Shown: piece after piece, positions 54,836 to 64,000 of the stretch
Position numbering within the stretch: position 1 is the stretch's first letter
Layout: each line of letters begins with the position of its first letter
Assembly: GCA_029204225.1 (NCBI GenBank)
Contig: CM055099.1
Coordinates: 51,975,298 to 52,039,297, forward strand
Length of the DNA stretch: 64,000 nt
From: Diphasiastrum complanatum
Taxonomy: Eukaryota; Streptophyta; Lycopodiopsida; Lycopodiales; Lycopodiaceae
Direction: 5' to 3'
Notes under the pieces: generated by a model
Databases searched by the model: none
What the model was told of the DNA's origin: nothing
The model's input: only the letters and a program-made list of their open reading frames with translations
Translations under genes and position numbers: made by a program

Positions 54836-56140
54836 AGGTTTCCACTAATTAGTTTAGCTGCATTTTAGCTATTTTCTTGTTTTTTAGAGTAGTTTTAGGT
54901 AGATTTTTGGGAGTTTAGAGTTAGTTTTCTGTATTTTTTTGTGTTTGGACTGTTCACAGCTAGCGAAGGAGGTGTGAGAGGGTAGAGGAGGTCCTGAATA
55001 GCCTCGAAGAGCTTGAAACCCAAACCAACCAGCCAAAAAAACCCAAAAAACACACCAATCTGTATTTTGGAGGGAAAAAAGAGCCTAAAATCTCATCAGA
55101 TTTTTATATCTCCAGAATCAGTGAGAATTAACCCTTGCATGACTGGCAGCAGCTCCAGGGTACTATCCCAGACCTGCATAAAAGCCTGCGAAATTAGTTC
55201 CAAGCAGATTGTAAAAACCAGAGAAAAATCATAAAAAATTCAAAAAAACCCTTGAAAAAATCCAAAAAAAATCAAATCTTCATAAGAACTCTCGCAGAGC
55301 CCTCTGAAGTTCCATCTCAGTGAGACCAGGACACAGAGAAACTTGCAAGAGTTAGTTTGATATCTAAGTGTCTGTGCGAGAGTTTATAGTGAAAAAAAGA
55401 TGGGAAAGTACTAGTGAATCCTCGCAGACAGCAAAATTTTCAGTTCCAGTGGTCCAGAACTCTCGCAGAGGATTCTGAAGTTCCATCTCAGTGAGACAAG
55501 GATACAGAAGAACTTGCGAGAGTTAGTTTGATTTCAGTGAGCAGAAAAGTGGATTTAAGTGCAAAAAAATCACTAAAAAGTGAAGATCCAGCAAATCCTT
55601 CCAGTAAAAACTCTTGTAGACCCTCTCAATCGATTCAGAATGTCAATTTACATAAGTGATGAAGCCTGCAAGAGTTAGTGTGAAGATCTGGTGAAGATCA
55701 ATCCAAAAAAGTGGTTTTGAACCCTCGTAGACAGTGAAATTTTCACTTCTTGCGAGAGTTAACTCTCGCAGAGAATTCTATAGTGAGATCCGACCTAAAT
55801 CCAGCTACTGTGAGCCTTGCAAGAGTTACTTCCCAGAGATATGAAAGATATCAAGTTTTTTACCTGCAAAAATAGCTAAAGAACCCTCGCACAGCCAACC
55901 CTCACAGACTAGATCAATGAAAAGATCTGCATCAGATCCAGCTACTGTCAAAATATCAGGTCAATCAATGCAAGGAGTAAAATGTTATCGAGAAAAAACC
56001 ATTGTAAAGGGCCTAAAATTCACTTTCGGCCGATCAGATTGATCAGATCCTTAGAGATCCAGATTGCATCCTACTGTATAAGCAAGATCCAATCACTTTG
56101 GAACCCACCATGAGATGAATCTGAGATCGGGAACCTTCCC
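54836..56140 (+). repeat. Noncoding body of nested LTR element: AACTCTCGCA hairpin array
   Basis: No coding frame. AACTCTCGCAGAG..CTCAGTGAGAC..AACTTGCGAGAGTTAG units occur at about 55290-55360 and 55463-55535, with weaker ones at about 55610-55690 and 55760-55830. The opening arm AACTCTCGCA is the exact reverse complement of the closing arm TGCGAGAGTT. At 55751-55770 the two arms abut as the perfect 20-bp palindrome TGCGAGAGTTAACTCTCGCA. Confidence 0.85.
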
Positions 56141-56144
56141 AGAT

Positions 56145-57156
56145 TAGCAGCTGTGCAACAAGAGGCAGAACCGGACACAGAAAATTACATTCAGACATGT
56201 GATATTTGCCAACGAGCACAACGACCTACTAGACAGAACTATGAACCCTTACATTCGGTTTTATCGCAAGCGCCATTTGAAAAATGGGGACTGGATTATG
56301 TTGGTCCTACTCATCCTGTCGCGTGAGGATCTTAGGCCCAATACATTATTGTAGCAACTAATTATATGACCAAGTGGGTTGAAGCCAAAGGTGTCAAAGT
56401 TGCTGATGCGAAATCTACGGCCAAGTTTCTCTATGAAAATATTATTATCAGATTTGGATGTTAGATCGAAATTGTCAATGACCGGGGTACACACTTTGTT
56501 AATCAAACGATAAAGTGTTTACTGGAAGATTATTTTGCTATACACAGATTTAGTACTCATATTATCATAGAGGGAATTGCCAAGCTGAATCTTCCAATAA
56601 GATTCTTTGCACTATTATGACGAAAACAGTTGAAGCGAGTCGGTCTGATTGGAAACATAAATTGCATGCAACATTATGGGCATTCAAAATCACTTACAAG
56701 AGTAGTACAAGTGAAACACTCTTTCAACTAGTTTATGGTCAAGATGTTGTCATGTCGATTGAATTTTTAATACCATCTTTACGCATACCAGCAACATAGC
56801 GGTTAAATGATGATAAGCCTTTACAACTATTTCATGAAGCATTGCACAAATTGTGTGAAACAAGATTGATAGTAGTTCATGCGTTAGCAACAGAGAAAGC
56901 CCACCGTAAGGCATGGCACGATCGTCGTTTATACAAAAAGGATCTGAAAGAAAGAGATCTAGCACTGATGTACAAAACCAAGCTGATCAAGGGGAAATTG
57001 AAGTTTACGGGTGAAGGCCCGTATAGAGTGAAGGAAATCTTGAACTATGGAGTAGTAATTCTTGAACACTTGGACGGAAAATGTTTTGATACTCCTGTGA
57101 ATGACAGCCGATTACGCAAGTTTTGGCAGCCTGCTCCGCCAGTTCAGCAAGCATGA
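56145..57156 (+). pseudogene. Ty3/gypsy integrase remnant (continues the 51-54 kb pol)
   Basis: Zinc-binding end CDICQRAQRPTRQNYEPL (about 56200-56250), core FEKWGLDYVGP, IIVATNYMTKWVEA, IVNDRGTHFVNQ (second catalytic Asp, about 56470-56505), then LWAFKITYKSSTSETLFQLVYGQ (about 56674-56745) and the C-terminal chromodomain-less end KFTGEGPYRVKEI..DTPVNDSRLRKFW to a stop at 57156. The catalytic Glu segment is scrambled by a frameshift near 56585. Confidence 0.85.
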
Positions 57157-57499
57157 TCCAAATGATTTTTTTATTTTTACTTGTTTTTCAATATGTTGTT
57201 TTCACTACCTAATTGGTAACTTCTTTTGCTAGCAGGACAGTTGGACTTAGTGGTATTGGAACGCGAACGACTTCAAGGTAAATTGGACGTGACCACCCGG
57301 CCTTTGTTGTGTGGCCGGTTCTTCTTCTTCAAATATATCTTTGGCTTCAAAACCCTCTAGTACTGTGGCGTAGAACTGCTTTGGAGATATAACAGCATGA
57401 TCGACCCTAAGGGTGTCTGGTGCGACTTCAACTTGATCTTGCTGGTTGCTCTGAAAAGAATCATCAAAGCCAGTAGCAGTATCATGGAACCGTTTGATA

Positions 57500-58140
57500 A
57501 ATACACATGTGTGGAGCGTGTTCCCACGTGTGAAACTAGTGTACTTGTCATGTACCATAATCATATATAATGTACATATGATTTAATTCAAGTTCTAGTG
57601 GCTAAAAAGGCCAAAACCTAGTTTTCTAGACATAAGACACATGGCATCAATCTATTGATTGCATAAGCCACATCCTTTGGTTAGGTGTCATATCCCATGT
57701 GTAAAGGACAGCTCACACATGTGGAATAAGCTGAATAGACGAATTTTGAGTTCTAGAAGATTTCCAAGTAGATCTCCATATAGAAGGAAAATAGACCAAA
57801 AGTGCTCAAAATAGAAGGTTTTGTCCAAGTGTCAGTTTTGCATGACGAATCATCATATGACAAAGCACCTTCACACATGTGGGATCAGAGGGATGATCAG
57901 TACCACGAGCTCCCACTTATTGTATATATAGAGCCACATTTGGCCATAATCAATGTGAGACACCAATCTTGGTTTTGGAAGCAATTTTGAGTGATTCTCT
58001 CCATTTGTCTACATTTGTTTTGATTGTTTGAGGTTCTATCAATGTGTACTTGATTTTCAGGTTGGAGTCCGTACTCAGACAGTGTTTCACACGTGTGAAA
58101 CCATAAAGTACACTTACCTTCAATTAATGATTGTTCTTGT
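57500..58140 (+). repeat. LTR with repeated CACATGTG/CACGTGTG boxes and TATA box
   Basis: TATA-like TTGTATATATAGAGCC lies at about 57918-57933. CACATGTGTGG (57503), CCCACGTGTG (57525), CACACATGTG (57714 and 57871) and the perfect 18-bp palindrome GTTTCACACGTGTGAAAC (58084-58101) punctuate it. The first pair is shared with the LTR fragment at 38.92 kb. Boundaries are not resolved. A minus-strand open frame at 57247-57564 overlaps its left side and is unassigned. Confidence 0.5.
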
Positions 58141-58699
58141 TAGGATTTTGTGTCTAGAATTGATCTAGATTGATCTTAATCTGAAGTAGATTGATAGATC
58201 AAGTAATCTGACAACCAATCCCTCTTGAGGATCAGATTAAGATCCACTCTTGGTCCTTTTTGTACTTTTTGCACACTTGCGCTCAATCACTTTTCCTCCA
58301 TCTCTCATGCTTTTATTGTGTTTGCTAATTGTTGGATCTGATTGTTATTGGGATTGCATGTTTTTATACTTTTTATGAGGGAGAAAGGGAGAGAGAGAAA
58401 GAGTAAGCTATCTTCACTGTGGATCTTAGTGTTAATGATTGTAGTGCTAGTGCTTAGTGCTAATGGATATTAGAGTTAGATCTGGATCTTACATTCATGA
58501 TGAAATCTGAACTATGCTATTGCTCTCATGGGAACGAATCTACGCGTGACAACTAACTTCATTTCCTTGATTGTAGATTGATTAGATCTTTGGTTGAGGA
58601 TAGGCAAGGAAAGAAACCCACTACAGACATGCTGCTAGTCTTTCTCAGCATTTCTTCTTGAAGAAGATGACCAATCACATTTTGAAGAGTGAGGTCGGG

Positions 58700-59246
58700 G
58701 TGTGTGGAGATCATCACCACAAGTGTTCATATGACTTTGGAAGAGAAGAAAGCAAGGTCATAACGACATCATCATCTTGAATAGAACATCCTACAGCGGA
58801 TAACTGGTCCAATAAAGATTTGAAGCTGTTGATGTGAGAAGTGATGGCAGTAGAATCAGACATGCTAAGAGTAAAGAACTTCTTTCTAAGATGTGATCTA
58901 GTGGTTACATCATGAGTCTCATAGAGATTTGATAACAAATCTAATGCATCCTTAGAGGTTTTGCATGTGGTAACGTGGGATATTTGGGACTTGGCCAGAT
59001 TGAGTGTGATGCATGCTAAGGCCTTCTGATCTTTGATCTTCCATGCCTTTGCTTGATCACCATCTTCTGGTTCAGGTCTTCTACTAGATCCCAAAGATCT
59101 CTATCTATCAGCATCATCCGGAGTTTTAACTTCCAGATGTAGAAGTTAAAACCATTGAACTTGTCAATGATTATAGCCTCGTTGGATGATGACGATGAAG
59201 AGCTACCTATATGAGACATACTAATAGTAATACAAATAGAACACAC
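58700..59246 (-). pseudogene. Copia gag (UBN2-type), minus strand, truncated
   Basis: The ATG near 59217 (MSHIGSSSSSSSNEAIIIDK) leads into FNGFNFYIWKLKLRMMLIDRDLWDLVE. After a frameshift near 59090 it continues as KAWKIKDQKALACITLNLA..TRSHLRKKFFTLSMSDSTAITSHINSFKSLLDQLSAVG..MTLLSSLPKSYEHL. Homology stops at about 58714 with no zinc knuckle or pol. Bases 58140-58700 show no gene. Confidence 0.88.
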
Positions 59247-59263
59247 TTAATCTCTTGGTTTAT

Positions 59264-59480
59264 ATGAGCTATGCTCTGATACCAATCTGAGGGGGCAAGG
59301 GAGATAAAAGAACGCGAACGGAGAAGAGAGGAGGAATATTGCGGAACAGCTCTCTCGTTACAATCAACTGCTAGATGCAAAAACAATCTGATAGAGTTAG
59401 TTAGGGGCTTGCTCTCATCCATCACAAAAGATGGGCGTTGATGTGGGCCCCACATTGTAGGCAATCCTAACTAACTATAA
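59264..59480 (-). repeat. Copia primer-binding site and 5' LTR end, minus strand
   Basis: On the minus strand ATTGGTATCAGAGCATAGC (about 59285-59265) is an initiator-Met PBS just before the gag start. The adjoining LTR part at 59341-59400 is shared with 48150-48235. The LTR distal end is unclear. Confidence 0.6.
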
Positions 59481-60584
59481 ACTCTCCCTAGATTGGGAAC
59501 TTTTGTGGTGAAACATGGTGGCCCCACCTAGACAACTAATCTTGCTACATAAAAATTTCTCTACACTCGGCGTACATTGTGAGCAATGTAGCCCTTTTCG
59601 AGTTAGTCCCCATGTCCTAAAAAATTACATGGCTGACCTACTTATCGTTTTAAGCCATGAATATGTGTTTTCCCTTATAAGTCATCTCCCATTCAATGGC
59701 GAAAAATGCAAGCAATATTTTCTTATCATGGGCGTCTGGAGAGTGGGGTGAAGGCCCTTTGGAGCCAATGTTTAAGGGGAGCTTCTTCTTTTGTGTTGAC
59801 AAAAGCTCATCATGCTCCACAATTGGTGGACCCCTTCGGAACAGCTCATTGCGTTCATTGAGTCCCCAACGATTAGATCAGGATGGGTTGTGACTACCAT
59901 CACATTCTCAAGTTCGCCAATGGTGAAATGCTCTCTCGCAAAATCTAGAATCACTCACAATAGTTTTCGGAAAATTTTGAAACCAATGGGCCATTCACAA
60001 ACCCCCATAAACATGCATCCCACTTAAGAGTAAATTAGGCACAAAAAATGGGTAAGCTATTATTGATGTGGTCCATAAATCACTCTCCAACATTTACACT
60101 TCAATGAATGTGCCATTAAGGGGGCCAATGGCCATATATCGTTTTATAATTAATTAATCAATACCTTCCTCGAGGCAATAAAAACGGTGGTGGCCTTTCT
60201 TGTCAAAAGCTTCCTTCAATAATTAAAATTTGAGACTAATTCGGGGGGGGGTGGGTCCGGGAATGGTCACAGGGTCCGTCGCCCGACATCGAAACGCCGC
60301 CCAATCTGGCGGACGTGACCTTCTTCCTCTTTTTCTTTCCGTCGACCTGTTTTCTCTTTTTTCCAGTCACGACGATCCACACCATTTACGATCCACTATT
60401 TCTGAACTCTCTCGATTCTCGACCCCGCCTTTTCTTTATCAGCGATGACGCTCCTTAAAACTTAAGGCAAATCCCTGATGAGCAGCCACGATCAATGCCG
60501 ACAAGGCTCATCTCTCATGTAATCATATCATATTTATGAAGTTATGGTCTGTTCTTGATATCCACGACTGGGCACAGTGTTCAT

Positions 60585-60827
60585 TCCGTACTTCTTTAGA
60601 ACCGTAACTGTTTGCCGCTTCAGCAATATGACGACGTGCGTGCATTTGTTAGCACAGATTTACGCGGACTCTTTGATTTTTCGTAGTTTTGTGATATCGT
60701 ATCATTAGGGGGTGGGGGGTGGCGTTTTCTTGTTTGCTTTGTTGTTCCGTCCTTCTTTAGCACCGTGACTGTTTGCTGCTTTTGTAATATCATGATACGT
60801 GCGTGCGTTTGTTAGCGCAGTCTTCAG
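60585..60827 (+). repeat. Diverged ~78 bp direct repeat in a GC-richer block
   Basis: TTCCGT.CTTCTTTAG.ACCGT.ACTGTTTGC.GCTT..AATAT..ACG.GCGTGC.TTTGTTAGC.CAG occurs at 60585-60662 and 60748-60827. The surrounding 60240-60850 block is GC-rich and pyrimidine-rich and might be a promoter/leader of a gene further right. No coding exon is recognisable between 59480 and 61450. Confidence 0.7.
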
Positions 60828-61456
60828 CGGCGGGATATCTGTCTCTTTAGCTGATAATGCAGCATCTATGGTTATTTTATGCAGTTTGTTTTAGGCTGTA
60901 GTTCTATCTTCAGTGCAAGTTGATTGGGAACCAAGAGTCTATTATGAATTTTAGGGCGTAACTGAGATTCTTCTTAATCTCATTGCTGTGATCAACGTCT
61001 AGCCCTCTGTGAAGCTACCTTTCCTGCTCACCAAATCAGGAGACATCACTTCATCATACTTGTAGGCCTGAGTACGTCAATGGAGGTTATGAGCCACTGG
61101 CCTTTGGCAGAACGAACTGAATCTTAATAGGCACATTTTCCGCACACAAAGTTATTATAAGACCTTTAGCAACCATTTTTCCCTTCAATGAACATACACG
61201 TTTATAGCAATGCTTTGGGAAGCGAAATTGCACAGTTGATGCTCTTGATTTCAACTATAGTTGCCAGCTCCATATCAATGTTTCATTTCTCCTTCTTCTC
61301 TGGATGTTCGAAGATGAAGGTTATGCAGCTTGCATTGCATAACCTCGCTGCGTGCAATCAATCTTAAGAGCCTCGGATCTTCACCAACATGTCGAAAGAG
61401 AGGAGACTTGAAGACCTTCTTCGACAAACCAAAAAGCTTCCAAGGCCCCGGGTACT

Positions 61457-61646
61457 ACGTAAATTTTTTCTTACAAAACGTCAAAACTCCGAAAGGCAAT
61501 GAATTTTGTTTCAATCTGTGCTCCATCATATTCATGCATATAATGCCTCAAACGTAAATTTTTTCTTACAAAACGTCAAAACTTCGAAAGGCAATGAATT
61601 TTGTTTCAATCTGTGCTCCATCATATTCATGCATATAATGCCACCT
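61457..61646 (+). repeat. 95-bp near-perfect tandem duplication
   Basis: Two adjacent copies beginning ACGTAAATTTTTTCTTAC differ by about one base over 85 bp. The copies start at 61457 and 61552. Confidence 0.93.
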
Positions 61647-61649
61647 TAG

Positions 61650-64000
61650 TTGTGGTGATAATTCAATGTAGGTATCACCCATGGGCTTCATCTTGCAGCA
61701 AAATTCAAAGTTATTAAATCAACTGCAAGTTGAATTGATTTGCACCTAGAATTATGACTATATACCTCTTGGTTTGTTGAATGTGTTTTTTCTTATATGG
61801 ATGTTACAGTGTGAATATTGTCCGCTGTCTCCATGTTGGTATGCTAGCTTGATTTTGGAGGTTTGATGCTATTTTTGATGTTATGTTTTGTACATCATAG
61901 CAAAGTTGGATATATTAATGGGAATGACCTAGTATAGGTGTTTACAACTTTCCCAAAATCTACTTGGACCTTGATATGCAATAACTGTAATAACATTACT
62001 AGTAAATTAATCATATCCATAATACACTGCATTTATATTTTAAGGGTCAATTGCACTTTTTGCTGTATCGTACCAACTATGCTTCTATTCTTTCTGCTAT
62101 TGTGTTCAGTAAGCAAATTTTGAAGTTTCATGAGTGTCTTCAATGGTTGGTCGGTTTAAGGAAAAAGTGAGTTTTTGACAATGATTTAGACTTCACTAAC
62201 ATGAAACTTTTCAATGTTGATGTTAGACATATTTTGTTGCTATGATATATAAAGTGTTTGATGAAACATAACATTTGGTTTGAAGGTCAAGAGCTAGTGT
62301 GTACCCAAAAACAAATAAATTTGACATTTTATCATAATTTTGTCATGATTAAGTAGTTGTCAAATTTCTTCTTAATTTCTGATTCATGGTTCTTTGCATG
62401 TTATCCTTAGCTTTACAATATAAATGAGAGCTCAACGGAAGTTGTCAACTATGATTTTCACACCTTGATGTTGTCACTCTTATCATTTTTATGATTGTTA
62501 AAGACCTTGTATGTACTATGGACTTAAAAACTCAACATAAAAGTCTTCACTGCTTTGTGTTATTAATCGGATGTTGATGCTAGTAAAACTTTTTGATCAC
62601 ATCAGTTGTAACTCATAAGTTGGTATGCTTTACCATCTCCTCTTTGTAAACATATGACTCTTCACTTTATGTTTGAATTAGTGGTTCACTAAAGAATTAC
62701 AACTTGATGAGGATAGAACTAAGATTTGAATCAAATGATACATCCAACTAAAGTTGATAAGAATTGGGGTTTCACTTTGTGTGTTTTCTTCTATATTTGT
62801 TCCTTGAAATCTCAGTATTCAATCATTCAAATTTTGTTTCTTATGCCACTTCAAGCTCCCTTTCATCTCTTTCACATCTCAAATTTGCAAAATGATCCTC
62901 ACTTATTTGAGCAATCAAATATATTTGTTTCAAGCCGTTGAATACAACTATAGAAGTTGCTTCATTGAGTCTAAAAAGCAAGTAGGAGAAATATTTGTTG
63001 GATTGGCCATGGTAGTGGAATGGTAGTTGTGTTTTAAACATCTCAAACCTAAATTTAGCACGAGGAGAGTTGTGAGATAACATTGGGGAGGTGGATTTGT
63101 AGTATTAAAAAATAGATCCAGAGCACTTGTAATAGCTTTTAATAGACTTAGGATCTCTAAAAGGTACCCCTAATTGAGCAAGGAGGTGACGGCCATAGTC
63201 CAGACCATCCGCAAAGAGTTGGGGACTAATCTCAATTTCTTGGTGAACTCAAGGGAGGATGAGGTCAAGTCCAATACTAGAGTAAGGGTGATGTATCAGA
63301 GGCACAATATCTATGACATAGTGTCAAGCTGATTATAATTTTGGCAAGCCTCATGAAGTTGTGGTGGCTTGTGGTAGCAACAATCTTATTTACCTATTTT
63401 CATTTCTTTCACAATTTTTGCTTAAATATGGTCATTCTTTTACAACTTTGGTTCTCAGCCATTTTACAATCGATATGCTTTTGTTTTACGACTTTGGTTG
63501 CATTTGTCGATCATTTTGCAATACATGTACATTTCTTTTACGACTTTGCTTACATTTGTTACTTAAATAGGCCATTTATAGCTAATACACGTTTATTTTT
63601 CTTATGATTTTACTTACATTTGTATGCTGGTTACAAGTTGTCGATAAGATGTATATAGTTTAAGGTGTTGTGGTTTCCATTTTTCAGCCATCATTATGTT
63701 CTTCTCTAAGGAAGAATATGTCATCCTTTTGAAGGATCAAGAGGATATGTGTTGGTCATCTACTTGTTGCTTTTTCATCTACTCTTCAATATGTGGTTGA
63801 TAAATCAATATTTTAAGATGAGGGTTGAGTACCAATAGCTATAGATAATCCACAACCATACAAGTTTGAAGAGTCATAGGACATTTTTTTTAAATGTTGA
63901 AGAGGCCTTTGGCCCGAAATCTACTCATGCGTGGCCAAGGAATCAAAAGTGGGTGGGCAAGCCCAACGCAGGCATGCTACATCACCGCAATGCCTATGCT
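61650..64000. other. AT-rich region without recognisable gene
   Basis: Only short unassigned frames occur. TTTTACGACTTTG..CATTTG units repeat loosely at about 63438, 63485, 63537 and 63600. A coding-looking but unidentified stretch lies at 63180-63310. Confidence 0.6.

Noticed and set aside
57247-57564. Minus-strand 105-codon frame as a host gene
   Set aside because: It runs across the LTR motif at 57503-57535 and has no recognisable domain; more likely a retroelement by-product.
62841-63083. Minus-strand 80-codon frame and the opposite frame resembling a gypsy integrase end
   Set aside because: The similarity (FHLFHISNLQ) is too short and isolated to call.

Overview
This is nuclear DNA from a land plant with a large, repeat-rich genome. 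Two genes with plant-type exon/intron structure are readable: an ethylene receptor on the + strand and an STK16-type protein kinase on the - strand. Nearly everything else is decayed LTR retrotransposons (Copia and Ty3/gypsy) plus one hAT DNA transposon that looks intact. Introns of 9-10 kb filled with transposons would fit a fern, another seed-free plant or a gymnosperm. The sequence alone does not settle which.

Layout. 1-7.05 kb: a degraded Copia bounded by two diverged direct repeats, broken up by gypsy sequence (RT-RNase H ORF at 3.1-4.6 kb). 7.06-28.6 kb: seven exons of an ethylene-receptor hybrid histidine kinase (GAF, HisKA, HATPase, receiver). All six introns are phase 0. The ethylene-binding membrane domain is not in the window. 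Intron 2 (8.9 kb) carries a 6.25 kb hAT element with 8-bp target duplication ACTCGAAT. The last intron (9.7 kb) carries gypsy integrase, hAT, Copia RT and a chimeric Copia gag-protease-integrase-RT. 28.6-40.6 kb: gene-free, with a (TA)n(GA)n microsatellite, a gag-RNase H deletion derivative, a palindrome array at 31.55-31.9 kb, a decayed full-length Copia at 33.2-36.7 kb and LTR fragments.

40.7-45.9 kb: the STK16-like kinase, six coding exons on the - strand, with a probable 5' UTR intron up to about 46.2 kb. 46.35-46.43 kb: a tRNA-derived (SINE-like) head. 46.9-51.1 kb: two minus-strand Copia remnants. 51.1-57.2 kb: a dead gypsy pol split by another LTR element whose noncoding body is an array of inverted repeats. 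57.5-59.5 kb: LTR and Copia gag fragments. 59.5-64 kb: no recognisable gene, with local duplications and possibly the leader of a gene beyond the right edge.

The two host genes are convergent and unrelated in function: ethylene perception at the ER and a membrane-anchored endomembrane kinase. The most unusual material is the hAT element (AT-hook tail, antisense coiled-coil ORF, palindromic ends) and two arrays of short perfect palindromes in noncoding DNA. I found no CRISPR array, no intact tRNA or rRNA gene, and no clearly new multi-gene system.
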